Shown here one piece after another: positions 1 to 8,545 of a DNA stretch of 64,000 nt. A program made the translations under genes and the position numbers. Source of the DNA: Pseudomonas sp. ML96. Lineage in GTDB: Bacteria > Pseudomonadota > Gammaproteobacteria > Pseudomonadales > Pseudomonadaceae. The notes beneath the pieces are model-generated. The model searched no databases, was not told where the DNA came from, and saw nothing but the letters and a program-made list of their open reading frames with translations. The first letter of the stretch is position 1, and each line of letters opens with the position of its first letter. Where the stretch lies: assembly GCF_000761545.1 (NCBI RefSeq), contig NZ_JPMY01000013.1, forward strand, positions 1 to 64,000. Direction: 5' to 3'.

Positions 1-235
1 GGCCCCGCTGCAGGCCCGCGCCGCCGCGGCCGAGAGCAAGCGCCCGGCCGGCGCCAGCGCGCCCGCCGAGAGCCTGCCGCTGGAACAGCTGCAGGACGCC
101 CTCGGCGCGCTGCCCGAGATCGACCTGGCCAAGGTCGAGGCGATCAAGCAGGCCCTGCAGCGCGGCGAGATCAGCCTCGATGCCGGCGTGCTGTCGCGCA
201 GCATGCTGGCCTATCACAACGGCAACGACGCGTGA
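1..235 (+). CDS. flgM: Anti-sigma-28 factor FlgM (5' end missing)
   Basis: The reading frame enters from the left edge (first complete codon at base 2) and ends with the TGA at 233-235. The C-terminal motif IDLAKVEAIKQALQRGEI followed by ISLDAG and a final SRSMLAYH is typical of the FlgM sigma-28-binding region. FlgM holds FliA inactive until the hook is complete and is then exported through the flagellum. The stop overlaps the GTG start of flgN (GTGA). The matching sigma factor is encoded about 4.6 kb downstream. The start codon lies outside the window, so total length is unknown. Confidence 0.88.
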   Translation, partial: APLQARAAAAESKRPAGASAPAESLPLEQLQDALGALPEIDLAKVEAIKQALQRGEISLDAGVLSRSMLAYHNGNDA

Positions 236-675
236 ACGAAAAGCGCGAGCAGCTGCTGACCCTGGCCGAGCGCGACATCCTCCAGGACTGCGCCGACTAC
301 CTCGGCCTGCGCGGCCTGATGCAGGAGCTCTACGGTCACCTGATGACGCGCGACTGCGTGCACATCGACCTGATCAATCACCAGATCGATGATCTGGTCG
401 AGGCCGTGCGCCAGCGTGCCGAGCGCCGTGCCAAGACCCTGCAGGCGTTCCGCCTGGAGGCCGATGCCGAAGGCATGCAGTGCCTGCTCGACAGCTACCC
501 ACCGGCGCGCCGCGGCCACCTGCAGCAGTCCTGGCAGCAACTCGGCCAGCTGGTCGGCCAGTGCCAGCGCCTCAACGAGCGCAACGGCCAGCTGCTGGCC
601 ATGCACAACGACATCCTCTCCCAGCTGCTCGCCGGCGAATCCGAAGCCGGTCTGTACGGCCGTCTCGGCTACTGA
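232..675 (+). CDS. flgN: Flagellar export chaperone FlgN-like
   Basis: A 147-residue, strongly helical, Gln/Leu/Arg-rich protein that starts with GTG overlapping the flgM stop. FlgN proteins are cytoplasmic chaperones that keep the hook-filament junction proteins FlgK and FlgL unfolded until export; both clients are encoded at 17766-20065. The call rests on length, helical composition and the flgM-flgN gene order, because FlgN sequences diverge strongly. In lateral flagellar systems flgM and flgN form such a pair. Confidence 0.75.
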   Translation: MNEKREQLLTLAERDILQDCADYLGLRGLMQELYGHLMTRDCVHIDLINHQIDDLVEAVRQRAERRAKTLQAFRLEADAEGMQCLLDSYPPARRGHLQQSWQQLGQLVGQCQRLNERNGQLLAMHNDILSQLLAGESEAGLYGRLGY

Positions 676-708
676 TCCCCCGCGTTTCTCCCCTCTCTTT
701 TGCCATTG

Positions 709-730
709 CCTCCTGCCGTCCGGCGGGAGG
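709..730. terminator. Hairpin after flgMN, possible terminator
   Basis: CCTCCTGCCG, a two-base loop, then CGGCGGGAGG gives a ten-pair stem with one G-U pair. It lies about 35 bases after the flgN stop, before the fliD leader. No clear T run follows, so termination is uncertain. Confidence 0.4.
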
Positions 731-882
731 TCTGCGCGCTTAATGAATCCTGCTTTTCGGTCGCCTTTTCAGAGGGTGGCTACGTCTTGCGGAAAAACCG
801 GAAGAAGGCCTTCCCCTGTCTCGTCAGGGCGCGTCGTGCGGAAGTTTTTCTTCACCATGATTTATAGATAAATCGATATAAA

Positions 883-910
883 TCAATGACTTGAGTCGTT
901 GGCATCGATA
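883..910 (+). promoter_or_regulatory. Weak candidate sigma-28 promoter before fliD
   Basis: TCAA at 883-886 and CATCGATA at 903-910 are spaced about 16 bases apart. This resembles the sigma-28 pattern TCAA/TAAA, about 15 bases, GCCGATAA, but the -10 part is poor. It lies in an AT-rich stretch (851-912) just upstream of the cap operon, where a sigma-28 promoter would be expected. It is a placement guess only. Confidence 0.25.
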
Positions 911-941
911 TTGCTCAACAGTCCCTAAAGGGGTACCGACC

Positions 942-2267
942 ATGGCAACCATAGATTCCGATTACATCCAGCAGATGGCCTCCCAACTGGCCAACTACGA
1001 GGTCCAGGCGGCGCTGACCAAGAACCAGCGCACCAAGACCAACTACCAGACTTCGCTGGACGCCGTGACCAAGCTGGACTCGGCACTGAAGAGCTTCCGC
1101 ACCTCGCTCAAGTCACTGAGCGGAGTGGGCAGCAGCATGCTGGTCAACAGCGCCACCTTCGGCCAGCAGGGCTACGCCACTGCATCGGTCGGCAGCAGCG
1201 CGCAGCCGGGCAACTACCAGTTCTTCGTCAAGCAGCTGGCCAGCTCCCATCAGCTGGCCCTGGAAGGCCTGACCGCCGCGGACGTACCCACCAGCGGCAG
1301 CTTCACCATAGGCCAGGGCAGCGACAGCTTCAGCATCGACCTGGCCGGCGTGGACAAGGACGGCGACGGCAGCAACTCGCTGGAAGAGCTGGCCGCGGCG
1401 ATCAATGGCGCTGCCGACAACAGTGGCGTGAAGGCCTCGCTGGTGCGCAGCAACGGCCAGGTATCGCTGGTGCTGAGCGCCGAGGAGAGCGGGGCGGACA
1501 ACGCCATCAGTCTGTCCACCAGCGCCGGCGGCACCTTCGCTACCTCGGTCGGCTCCGCCCGCGAGCTGAGCAAGGCGCAGGACGCCATCGTCTACCTCGG
1601 CGGCGAGGGCGGCATGGAGCTGAGCAACTCCAGCAACACCTTTACCGACATGATCGACGGCGTCAGCCTGACCTTCAGCAAGGTGCACGCCAGTGGCGAG
1701 GCGCCGCTGAGCCTGACCATCGGCCAGGATCCGTCCGCCACCAAGACCCAGGTGCAGAAGTTCGTCGACGCTTTCAACGGCCTGATGAGCACCTTCGACA
1801 GCCTCACCGCCAGCGGCAGCGAAACTGCCAGCCGCGGCCCGCTGGCCGGCGACGCCAGCATCCGTTCGATCGAGAACATGCTCAACCAGGCAGTGCGCAG
1901 CCAGTTCGGCGGCAAGAGCCTGATCGAGTTCGGCATCGCCGCGGACCGCAACGGCAAGCTGAGCATCGACACCGCACGCCTGGAGAAGGCGGTGGCCGCC
2001 GATCCGGAAGGCTTCGAGAAGCTGTTCGGCGACAAGAACGCCCTGCTCGACAGCATCGACAAGAACCTCAACGTCTACGTCACCGCCGCCGGCGGGGTCA
2101 TGGCCAGCCGCAAGGAAAGCCTCAACCTCAGCCTCAAGCGCAACAGCGAGCAGCTCGACCTCATCGAGAAGCAGTACGACACCTACTACAACCGCTACCT
2201 CAAGCAGTACACCAGCATGGCCCAGATCATGGCCTCCATGGAGCAGACCGCGGGACTCTTCGCATGA
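942..2267 (+). CDS. fliD: Flagellar filament cap protein FliD (lateral-type LafB)
   Basis: FliD/HAP2 sits at the filament tip and drives flagellin folding. The 441-residue protein has the N-terminal pattern IDSDYIQQMASQLANYEVQ and the C-terminal coiled region ending MAQIMASMEQTAGLFA, both typical of FliD. The ATG at 942 was chosen over an in-frame start at 891 because an AAAGGGG ribosome site precedes it and homologues begin close to this residue. It overlaps fliS by four bases (ATGA). Order fliD-fliS-fliT-fliK-fliL-fliA-motA-motB matches lafBCDEFSTU of lateral flagella in Vibrio, Aeromonas and E. coli Flag-2 (known family context). Confidence 0.93.
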   Translation: MATIDSDYIQQMASQLANYEVQAALTKNQRTKTNYQTSLDAVTKLDSALKSFRTSLKSLSGVGSSMLVNSATFGQQGYATASVGSSAQPGNYQFFVKQLASSHQLALEGLTAADVPTSGSFTIGQGSDSFSIDLAGVDKDGDGSNSLEELAAAINGAADNSGVKASLVRSNGQVSLVLSAEESGADNAISLSTSAGGTFATSVGSARELSKAQDAIVYLGGEGGMELSNSSNTFTDMIDGVSLTFSKVHASGEAPLSLTIGQDPSATKTQVQKFVDAFNGLMSTFDSLTASGSETASRGPLAGDASIRSIENMLNQAVRSQFGGKSLIEFGIAADRNGKLSIDTARLEKAVAADPEGFEKLFGDKNALLDSIDKNLNVYVTAAGGVMASRKESLNLSLKRNSEQLDLIEKQYDTYYNRYLKQYTSMAQIMASMEQTAGLFA

Positions 2268-2659
2268 CCTATCACCTGAACGAGACCTACGACAGCTACC
2301 GCTCGGTGGACCTGGAGGCGCGCGCTGCCGCCGCCTCGCCCTACGAGCTGGTGCTGATGCTGTTCGACGGCCTGCTCGACGAACTGGCCCGCGCGCGCGG
2401 CCACATCGAGGGCAAGCGCTACCAGCAGAAGGGCCAGTCCCTGGAGAAGTGCCTGAACATCCTCAACGGCCTCAACAGCGCCCTCGACTACGAGGGCGGT
2501 GGCGAGGTGGTGCAGGGCCTGGCGCGCCTCTACGACTACTGCATCTACCGCCTCTCCGAGGTCAGCGTGAGCCTGTCGCTGGAAGGCCTGGACGAGGTGG
2601 TCAACCTGCTCGGCGTGCTGCGCGAGGGCTGGGACGGTGTCAGTGCCGCGCGTCGCTGA
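2264..2659 (+). CDS. fliS: Flagellin export chaperone FliS (LafC)
   Basis: A 131-residue cytoplasmic helical-bundle protein. Near its N terminus YRSVDLEARAAAASPYELVLML is the classic FliS signature, followed by LFDGLLDELARARGHI. FliS binds the flagellin C terminus and stops it polymerising before export. The ATG overlaps the fliD stop, implying coupled translation; the client flagellin gene lies at 8710-9597 on the other strand. Confidence 0.93.
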   Translation: MTYHLNETYDSYRSVDLEARAAAASPYELVLMLFDGLLDELARARGHIEGKRYQQKGQSLEKCLNILNGLNSALDYEGGGEVVQGLARLYDYCIYRLSEVSVSLSLEGLDEVVNLLGVLREGWDGVSAARR

Positions 2660-2951
2660 GGATTGCCGCGTCCTGCTGGAGCTCTACGCCGAGCTCGAGC
2701 GGGTACTGCGCGAGGACGACTGGATGGCCCTGGCCGGTGTCGACAAGGCCATCCGCGAACAGCTGCTGGTGCTGGCGCGCCAGCCCGGGCTGAGCGAGGA
2801 GGCGGGCAAGGCCCGGCAACGCTTGAAACGGCTGCACGAAGAGGCCTACCAGGCCTGTGCCGCCGAGTGTGAACGGCTGCGCCGCGTGCTGCTCAGCCAC
2901 CTGGAATATGCCGAGGGGCGTACCGCCTACCGGCAAGTCAGCGGGAGTTGA
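2637..2951 (+). CDS. fliT: FliT-like flagellar chaperone (LafD)
   Basis: A 104-residue helical, charged protein that starts with GTG inside the end of fliS (23-base overlap; a second GTG at 2643 is also possible). FliT-type chaperones escort FliD. Sequence conservation is low, so the call depends on size, helical content and position between fliS and fliK, where lafD lies in lateral clusters. The TGA stop at 2949-2951 is followed almost at once by fliK. Confidence 0.65.
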   Translation: MSVPRVAEDCRVLLELYAELERVLREDDWMALAGVDKAIREQLLVLARQPGLSEEAGKARQRLKRLHEEAYQACAAECERLRRVLLSHLEYAEGRTAYRQVSGS

Positions 2952-2953
2952 TT

Positions 2954-4033
2954 GTGCTGCAACTGATGACTGCGCCCACCCAGCAGGGACAGGCGAACAG
3001 CGAAGGCGTGCTGCCGGCCGCCGGCCAGGCGGGCGCCGACGCGCTGGGCTTCGCCCTGCTCGGCGATGCCCTGGCCGCCCAGCCGGAAGTGGCCGAGGAG
3101 CTGCCCGTCGAGCCGCTGCCGCAAGCCTCTGTCGAGGAGCCCGTGGTGCAGCCGGACAGCGAGCCGGCGCAGAGCGCCGAGCAGTGGCTGCTCAGCGTGC
3201 TGGGCCAGCGCCAGGTCAAGGTGCAGGCCCGCGAGGGCGAGCAGGAGGCAGCGACCGATGAGCCTGTCGATGGCCCCGTGCTGACCCTGTCGCCCGAGCT
3301 GCTGGTGCGTCTGCCACAGCCGCGTGCGGAAGAACTTGCGCCGCTCGCCGAGGCACCGCGCGCTGCCGTGCAGATGCTGCATCAGGCGCCTCGTGGCGAG
3401 GCCATGGGCGCGCTGCTGGCAGGGATCGGCCAGGCCGGCGAGGCGATGTCTGCCACGACTTCCACTACCGGCGAGACGCTGGCCGCGGTCGATGGCGCGG
3501 CGCCGGCGAGCCTGGCAGACAACGAATTGCTGCGTGGTCTGGGCAACAACACCCAGGCGCAGGTGCAGACCGACGCCACGCCGAGCCTGGAGCGCCAGCT
3601 CAAGCTGCAGGCGCCGGAGGCCAAGTGGGGCGAGCAGATGCTCGGCGCGCTGCGCGACAGTGTCGAGCTGCAACTGCAGCAGAAGGTGCAGAGCGCCACC
3701 ATCCGCCTCGACCCGCCGGAGCTGGGTAGCCTGGAGATTCTCCTCAGCCACGATTCGGGCCGCCTCAACGTGCAGATCTCCGCTGCCCAGGGCGACGTCG
3801 CGCGCCTGCTGCAGCAGACCAGCGATCGCCTGCGCCAGGAACTGGTCGGGCAGAACTTCCTGCAGGTCAACGTGCAGGTCGGCAGCGACGCGCAGTCCGG
3901 CCAGCAGGGCCAGCAGCACAGCCGCTGGCGCCAGGCGCAGGACGAGCAACCGGTGGCCCAGGCCTTGCGCCTGGAGCCTGGCCAGAACGACGCCCGCCAA
4001 GGCGCGGGCGACGACGTATTGATCACCGTGTAG
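2954..4033 (+). CDS. fliK: Hook-length control protein FliK (LafE)
   Basis: About 359 residues. The N-terminal two-thirds is Ala/Gln/Glu-rich and poorly conserved. The C-terminal part contains ATIRLDPPELGSLEILLSHD and LNVQISAAQ...LRQELVGQNF, the Flg_hook (FliK C-terminal) domain that interacts with FlhB to switch export from hook to filament proteins. The tail is Gln/Ser-rich. GTG 2954 was preferred because GGGAG at 2943-2947 lies six bases upstream; TTG 2948 is an alternative overlapping the fliT stop. Confidence 0.87.
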   Translation: MLQLMTAPTQQGQANSEGVLPAAGQAGADALGFALLGDALAAQPEVAEELPVEPLPQASVEEPVVQPDSEPAQSAEQWLLSVLGQRQVKVQAREGEQEAATDEPVDGPVLTLSPELLVRLPQPRAEELAPLAEAPRAAVQMLHQAPRGEAMGALLAGIGQAGEAMSATTSTTGETLAAVDGAAPASLADNELLRGLGNNTQAQVQTDATPSLERQLKLQAPEAKWGEQMLGALRDSVELQLQQKVQSATIRLDPPELGSLEILLSHDSGRLNVQISAAQGDVARLLQQTSDRLRQELVGQNFLQVNVQVGSDAQSGQQGQQHSRWRQAQDEQPVAQALRLEPGQNDARQGAGDDVLITV

Positions 4034-4098
4034 GGCCCGGCCCCGCACTCGCCGGCCCAGGGTGGCCGGCTCCCGAACACCACAGGAACTTCAGTCTT

Positions 4099-4581
4099 AT
4101 GCCAACGTCGCGGATCCTTCTGATCGTCATCCTCCTCAGCTCGCTGATCAGCCTGGGCGGGGTAGGCGCCAATTACTTCCTGATGCGCTCGCTGCTGCAG
4201 GACAGCGCCCTGGCCGGTGGCCAGGCGCAGTTCGTCGAAGAAGCTCAGGCCGAGGAAGAGGAACCGGGCGAGTACCTGTTCTTCCCGGTGCAGAAGATCA
4301 TCCTCAGCCTGCGTGGCGAGGATCAGGAACACTACTTCGTCCTCGACCTGGTGCTGCAGGCACCGCTAGACAGCGACAAGAAGAAGCTCGAGCAGGCCGA
4401 CCCGATGGTGCGCAGCTCGGCGGTGGCGCACCTGTCGACCATGAAGTTCGCCGACCTGCGCGGCATGGCCATCACCGACCTGCAGCAGAGCCTGGAGAAG
4501 GCGCTGCTCGCCGACTTCGCCGCGCGCAAGGTGGTGGCGCCGTTCCAGCACGTGCTGGTCAGCAAGCTGGTTGTGCAGTAA
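4099..4581 (+). CDS. fliL: FliL-family flagellar membrane protein (LafF)
   Basis: A 160-residue single-pass inner-membrane protein. Residues about 5-27 form the membrane segment (ILLIVILLSSLISLGGVGAN) and the periplasmic part contains EYLFFPVQKIILSL, a FliL-type beta region. FliL surrounds and stabilises the stator units. An AGGAA ribosome site precedes the ATG. In the lateral gene order LafF occupies this place between FliK and the sigma factor, upstream of the MotA/MotB homologues that it would assist. Confidence 0.82.
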   Translation: MPTSRILLIVILLSSLISLGGVGANYFLMRSLLQDSALAGGQAQFVEEAQAEEEEPGEYLFFPVQKIILSLRGEDQEHYFVLDLVLQAPLDSDKKKLEQADPMVRSSAVAHLSTMKFADLRGMAITDLQQSLEKALLADFAARKVVAPFQHVLVSKLVVQ

Positions 4582-4587
4582 GCCGCC

Positions 4588-5307
4588 ATGCACGCGCTCG
4601 ATCACGCATACGCCGCGCAAGCCCAGGCGCCGCTGACGCCTGCGGCGGAGCAGCGCTGGGTGCGCCAGTACCTGCCGCTGGTGCGCCGCATCGTCAGCCA
4701 GCTGGCGCTGCAGACCAGCCAGGCGCTGGATCGCGAGGACATGGAGCAGATCGGCCTGCTCGGCCTGCTCGAGTGCCTGCGCCGCTATGGCGAGCCCGAC
4801 GAGCAGTTCGGCCGCTTCGCCGCCCTGCGTATCCGGGGTGCGATTCTCGACGAGCTGCGCCGCCAGGACTGGCGCCCGCGCCAGCTGCGCCAGCAGGTGC
4901 ACAAGGTGCGCGATGCCATCCGTGCGCTGACCCGACGCCTGGGCCGCGCGCCGCAGGAAGACGAGGTACTGGCCGCCACCGGCATCTCTCGCGAGGACTA
5001 TCAGGAGTTCCAGCGCGCCGACTATGCGGAAGCGGTGGAGAGCCTCGACGAGCTGCTGCAGAACGGCCACGAACATTTCCCCGAGGGCGGCGATTCGCTG
5101 GAAGAACGCCTGCTCAAGGAACGCCTGCTGGAGCAGGCGCTGAGCCGCCTCGACGAGCGCGAGCGGCTGATCCTCACCCTGTATTACCAGCACGAGCTGA
5201 GCCTCAAGGAAATCGCCCTGGTGCTCGATCTGACCGACGCCCGGGTGTGCCAGCTGAGCAAGCAGGCGATCGCCAAGGCCTGCCGTTTTCTAACCGATCC
5301 AACCTAG
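4588..5307 (+). CDS. fliA: Flagellar sigma-28 factor FliA (LafS)
   Basis: A 239-residue sigma-70 family factor. Region 2 contains YLPLVRRIVSQLALQ, DMEQIGLLGLLECLRRYG and FGRFAALRIRGAILDELR; region 3 follows with the RAPQEDEVLAATGI pattern; region 4 has LTLYYQHELSLKEIALVLDLTDARVCQLSKQAI with the DNA-binding helix-turn-helix. It should transcribe late genes such as flagellin, fliD and the stator. It is separated from fliL by six bases and from motA by ten. Because the host probably has another fliA for its main flagellum, promoter selectivity between the two is an open question. Confidence 0.92.
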   Translation: MHALDHAYAAQAQAPLTPAAEQRWVRQYLPLVRRIVSQLALQTSQALDREDMEQIGLLGLLECLRRYGEPDEQFGRFAALRIRGAILDELRRQDWRPRQLRQQVHKVRDAIRALTRRLGRAPQEDEVLAATGISREDYQEFQRADYAEAVESLDELLQNGHEHFPEGGDSLEERLLKERLLEQALSRLDERERLILTLYYQHELSLKEIALVLDLTDARVCQLSKQAIAKACRFLTDPT

Positions 5308-5317
5308 TGACAGAACC

Positions 5318-6193
5318 ATGCAGAAACTACTCGGAGCTTTCATCATCATCGGCTGCGTGCTGGGCGGTTACGTCATGGCGCACGGTCAGCTGGCCACACT
5401 CTGGCAGCCTGCGGAGATCATCATCATCCTGGGTGCCGGCCTGGGTAGCCTGGTCGTCGGCAACCCCAAGGAAGTCCTGCACGAGATGCTGGTGCAGCTC
5501 AAGGCGGTGTTCGTCTACAAGCGTCGTGGCGAGGAGTTCCAGCGCCAGTTGCTGATGCTGCTCTACGAGCTGCTGGAGATGGTCGATGCCGGTGGCCTCA
5601 AGGTGCTCGACGAGCACATCGAGGAGCCGGAGCAGAGCGAGCTGTTCAGCAAGTACCCGCTGATCCTGGCCGAAGACAACCTGATGTTCTTCATCGCCGA
5701 CAACTTCCGCCTGATGGCCATGGGCAAGATCAGCGCCCATGAGCTGGAAGGTTTCCTCGAGCAGGAGCTGGAGGCGATGGAGCACAGCCTGATGCAGCCG
5801 TCGCGCTCGCTGCACAAGATCGGCGAGTCGATGCCTGGCTTCGGCATCCTCGCGGCGATCATGGGTATCGTCATCACCATGGGCAACATCGGCGGCTCGG
5901 TGGCCGAGATCGGCTCGCACGTGGCGGCGGCCCTGGTCGGTACCTTCTTCGGCATCTTCATGTGCTACTGCATGATGGAGCCGCTATCCAACGCCATGGC
6001 CCAGCGCATCAAGACCGAGATGTCGGCGCTGGAGTGCGTGCGTACCACCCTGGTCGCCCACGTTGCCGGCAAGCCCACGCTGCTGGCGGTGGACGCCGGG
6101 CGCAAGCTGATCGAGCAGGACGTCAAGCCGACCTTCAAGCGCCTCGAGACCTGGGTGACCGAGTATGAGGAAGCGCGGGACGCACTGGCATGA
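5318..6193 (+). CDS. motA: Flagellar stator protein MotA (LafT)
   Basis: A 291-residue four-helix stator subunit. It begins LLGAFIIIGCVLGGYVMAHG and has the conserved late helices with SMPGFGILAAIMGIVITMGN and HVAAALVGTFFGIFMCYC, typical of proton-type MotA. The cytoplasmic loop between helices 2 and 3 contacts FliG. The stop overlaps the motB ATG (ATGA at 6190). Its linkage to fliA and fliL marks it as the stator dedicated to this flagellum. Confidence 0.92.
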   Translation: MQKLLGAFIIIGCVLGGYVMAHGQLATLWQPAEIIIILGAGLGSLVVGNPKEVLHEMLVQLKAVFVYKRRGEEFQRQLLMLLYELLEMVDAGGLKVLDEHIEEPEQSELFSKYPLILAEDNLMFFIADNFRLMAMGKISAHELEGFLEQELEAMEHSLMQPSRSLHKIGESMPGFGILAAIMGIVITMGNIGGSVAEIGSHVAAALVGTFFGIFMCYCMMEPLSNAMAQRIKTEMSALECVRTTLVAHVAGKPTLLAVDAGRKLIEQDVKPTFKRLETWVTEYEEARDALA

Positions 6194-7185
6194 GAGGCAA
6201 CAGGAAGGGCGCCGAGCATGAGGTGATCATCAAACGGCGCGGGCGCAAGAATCACCATGAGGAGCACGGCGGCGCCTGGAAGGTGGCGTTCGCCGACTTC
6301 ACCATGGCGATGATGGCGCTGTTCATGGTGCTGTGGGTGATCCAGCCGCAGATGAAGATGGAGAACCCGTCCTACGGCGACGAGCAGAGCAACCCGCTGC
6401 TCGACGGTGGTGCCGGCGTGTTCGACAGCGCCAACACCCGGCCCATCGAGTTCGAGGGCAGCCACACGCGCAAGGACTTCGATACCCAGAAGGACGCCAC
6501 CCAGACCGCGCTGCTGGGCAAGCCGCAGCAGAGTGATGCGGCCGCCGCGCCGGCCGAGACTGGCCAGCCCAGCGCTGCGCGGCGCTACAACAGCAGCGAG
6601 GATCTCAAGGAGCTGGCTGCGCTGGTGCGCGAAGTCTCCGGGCAGGTCGACGCACTGGCCAACATCGAGGTCGAGGTGGTGCCGCAGGGCCTGCGCATCC
6701 TGATCAAGGACGACCAGCAGCGCTTCATGTTCGCCCGTGGCAGCGCCAAACTCGACCCGCACTTCCACAAGCTGCTCGGCGCGCTGTCCGGGGTTCTGGC
6801 CAAGGTCGACAACAAGCTGATCATCAGTGGTCACACCGATGCCGTGCCCTATCGCGGCAGCGCCGGCTACAACAACTGGAACCTCTCCGGCGACCGCGCC
6901 CTGCGCGCGCGCAACGTGCTGGTGAAAACCGGCCTGCCGCCGCTGCACGTGTTGCAGGTGGCGGCCCAGGCCGACGTCATGCCGCTACGCCCGGAGGACC
7001 CGGAGAACGGCGCCAACCGGCGCATCGAGCTGCTGCTGCTGACCAGCCGTGCCGAGACGCTGTACCGCGACCTGTTCGGCGAGGGCTATGCCGCCCAGGT
7101 GCACTACTCGCAGCAGGGCGCGCGCTTCGTCGAGGGGCAGCAGAAGGCCGCAGCGGACGGCGAGGCGGAGAAGGGCAAGCTGTGA
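6190..7185 (+). CDS. motB: Flagellar stator protein MotB (LafU)
   Basis: A 331-residue stator partner. The single membrane helix (about residues 31-52) carries Asp36 in WKVAFADFTMAMMALFMV; this is the ion-binding Asp of MotB. The C-terminal OmpA-like peptidoglycan-binding domain includes LIISGHTDAVPYRGSAGYNN, LSGDRALRARNVL and NGANRRIELLLL. A basic N-terminal cytoplasmic stretch precedes the helix. The residues next to the Asp look like proton-driven MotB rather than sodium-type PomB (inference). Last gene of this plus-strand run. Confidence 0.92.
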   Translation: MRGNRKGAEHEVIIKRRGRKNHHEEHGGAWKVAFADFTMAMMALFMVLWVIQPQMKMENPSYGDEQSNPLLDGGAGVFDSANTRPIEFEGSHTRKDFDTQKDATQTALLGKPQQSDAAAAPAETGQPSAARRYNSSEDLKELAALVREVSGQVDALANIEVEVVPQGLRILIKDDQQRFMFARGSAKLDPHFHKLLGALSGVLAKVDNKLIISGHTDAVPYRGSAGYNNWNLSGDRALRARNVLVKTGLPPLHVLQVAAQADVMPLRPEDPENGANRRIELLLLTSRAETLYRDLFGEGYAAQVHYSQQGARFVEGQQKAAADGEAEKGKL

Positions 7186-7186
7186 C

Positions 7187-7648
7187 TCAGAGACCGTCGC
7201 TGCGGCAGTACAGCTGACGGGTTTCCACGGCGATCAGGCAGGGGCCGGCTGGGCGCAGGTTGATGACCGAGTCGGCCTCGGTGCTGTACAGCAGGTTGAA
7301 CAGCACGTGGTTGTCCAGCCGCGAGGCCTGGCTCAGCTCGGCCACCTCGCCCTTGTCCACGCGCAAACGCAAGTTGCCGGCGAAGGCCGACTCGATCTCG
7401 CCCGAGGTCTTGAGAATGGTGTCGCCCTGGCGGGTCATGGCGTAGAAACGCCCATCCTTGATCAGCATGCTGTGGCTGACCGGCAGCACCTGCCCATCCT
7501 TTTGCACCACGCTGCCGGCGGATTCGTAGCGGCCGTTGAACTCGCTGCTCGACTGGAAGTGGTACCAGGCCAGCGCGAGGCACAGCAGCAGGCCCAGGAG
7601 CAGGGCGCCGCCGAGCAGCAGCCAACGACACAGATAACGCGGAATCAT
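7187..7648 (-). CDS. Small membrane protein with periplasmic domain, ToxS-like partner of the LafZ-type regulator
   Basis: A 153-residue protein with a strongly hydrophobic helix at residues about 8-29 and the remainder predicted to be periplasmic. Two cysteines near the end (Cys137, Cys148) could form a disulfide. Its ATG overlaps the stop of the upstream regulator gene by four bases, so the two are translationally coupled. No family is recognised by sequence. Size, topology and coupling resemble ToxS, TcpH or PsaF, which stabilise ToxR-type regulators. The gene is convergent with motB: the stop codons are one base apart. Confidence 0.7.
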   Translation of the reverse strand: MIPRYLCRWLLLGGALLLGLLLCLALAWYHFQSSSEFNGRYESAGSVVQKDGQVLPVSHSMLIKDGRFYAMTRQGDTILKTSGEIESAFAGNLRLRVDKGEVAELSQASRLDNHVLFNLLYSTEADSVINLRPAGPCLIAVETRQLYCRSDGL

Positions 7649-8478
7649 TGCAGGCAGCCTCGCAGCAGCTGGTCGCCGACCTGGGTCAGCTGCGTTTCGT
7701 CGATCACCAGCCAGCTGTTGCTGCCGTTAGCGCGGGTGCAGAGCATTTCGTAGAGGTCGGCGGTCTTGGCGAAGCGTACCTTGGCCGGCTTCTCGGCCAG
7801 CTCCGCCAGGCGTGTGCTGAAGGCGGAAGTCTCTTCCAGCAGCTCGGCCAGGCCTTCGGCGCTGGGGCTGGAATAGGTGAAGTGCAGCTTGCCCAACTGA
7901 TGTTCCTGGCGCGCCACCGGAGTCTGGAACAGCGCGTAGTGGATGCTCGACAGCACCAGCGCGCCGAGGCAGAGCAGGGTGCCGATGCACAGCACTACGC
8001 CATACAGGCGGCGCTGCGCCGAGGTCAGCGGCGGGCGCGGTGGCAGCTCCTTGCTCTCGCTGGTCGTGGCGACTTCGGCCTCGGCTTGCGGCGCGGCATT
8101 CAGGCACTTGGGATTGAACATGTAGCCGCGGCGCGGCAGGGTCTGGATGATCTCGCGGCGTTTTTCGTCGCCGAGCAACTGACGCAGGGTGTAGACCTGC
8201 TGGTTGAGGCTGCCCTGGCCGACCACTCGATCGCTCCAGGCATAGGCGAGCAGTTCCTCGCGCGGCACCACTTCCCCCGGGAAACGCAGCAGCCGCTCCA
8301 GCAGGCGGCTACCGGAAAAGCCCAGGTCGACCTTCTCCTCATGACCGTTGCGGTGCAGTACCAGCTGGTAGTGCGCCGGGTGGAAATGCGCGTGACAGTC
8401 CGCCCAGCCGGTGCGGATCACCAGCGTGGGAGCGCCCTCGGGCGGGTTCGATGACTGTGGTGCGGGGCTGGTCGTCAT
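7645..8478 (-). CDS. Membrane-bound ToxR/CadC-type transcription regulator (LafZ-like)
   Basis: 277 residues. The N-terminal winged-helix DNA-binding domain (about 45-123) has VDLGFSGSRLLERLLRFPGEVVPREEL..AW and IQTLPRRGYMFNPK, typical of the Trans_reg_C family. One membrane helix (about 158-181) follows, then a 95-residue periplasmic domain with Cys247 and Cys275, the same two-cysteine layout as ToxR. E. coli Flag-2 encodes a ToxR-like protein, LafZ, next to the lateral flagellin gene lafA. Here too the gene lies beside flagellin, in the same direction. It probably links envelope conditions to lateral flagellar expression (inference). Confidence 0.82.
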   Translation of the reverse strand: MTTSPAPQSSNPPEGAPTLVIRTGWADCHAHFHPAHYQLVLHRNGHEEKVDLGFSGSRLLERLLRFPGEVVPREELLAYAWSDRVVGQGSLNQQVYTLRQLLGDEKRREIIQTLPRRGYMFNPKCLNAAPQAEAEVATTSESKELPPRPPLTSAQRRLYGVVLCIGTLLCLGALVLSSIHYALFQTPVARQEHQLGKLHFTYSSPSAEGLAELLEETSAFSTRLAELAEKPAKVRFAKTADLYEMLCTRANGSNSWLVIDETQLTQVGDQLLRGCLQ

Positions 8479-8537
8479 GATGTCGAAGTCGGTTTTCTAA
8501 CCTTGCGTAGTAAGGAAGATACAAAAGGGCGACATTT

Positions 8538-8545
8538 TGACGTCA
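8538..8545. promoter_or_regulatory. TGACGTCA palindrome upstream of the LafZ-like gene
   Basis: A perfect 8-bp palindrome about 60 bases upstream of the regulator's start, in the AT-rich stretch 8500-8570. It could be a regulator binding site, but a single short palindrome may be chance. The rest of 8479-8650 shows only short CTAG-rich repeats. Confidence 0.2.

Noticed and set aside
2927..4048. Long minus-strand open frame opposite fliK
   Set aside because: Shadow of a GC-rich gene; His/Gln/Leu/Ala-rich, no domain, and fliK fits the operon.
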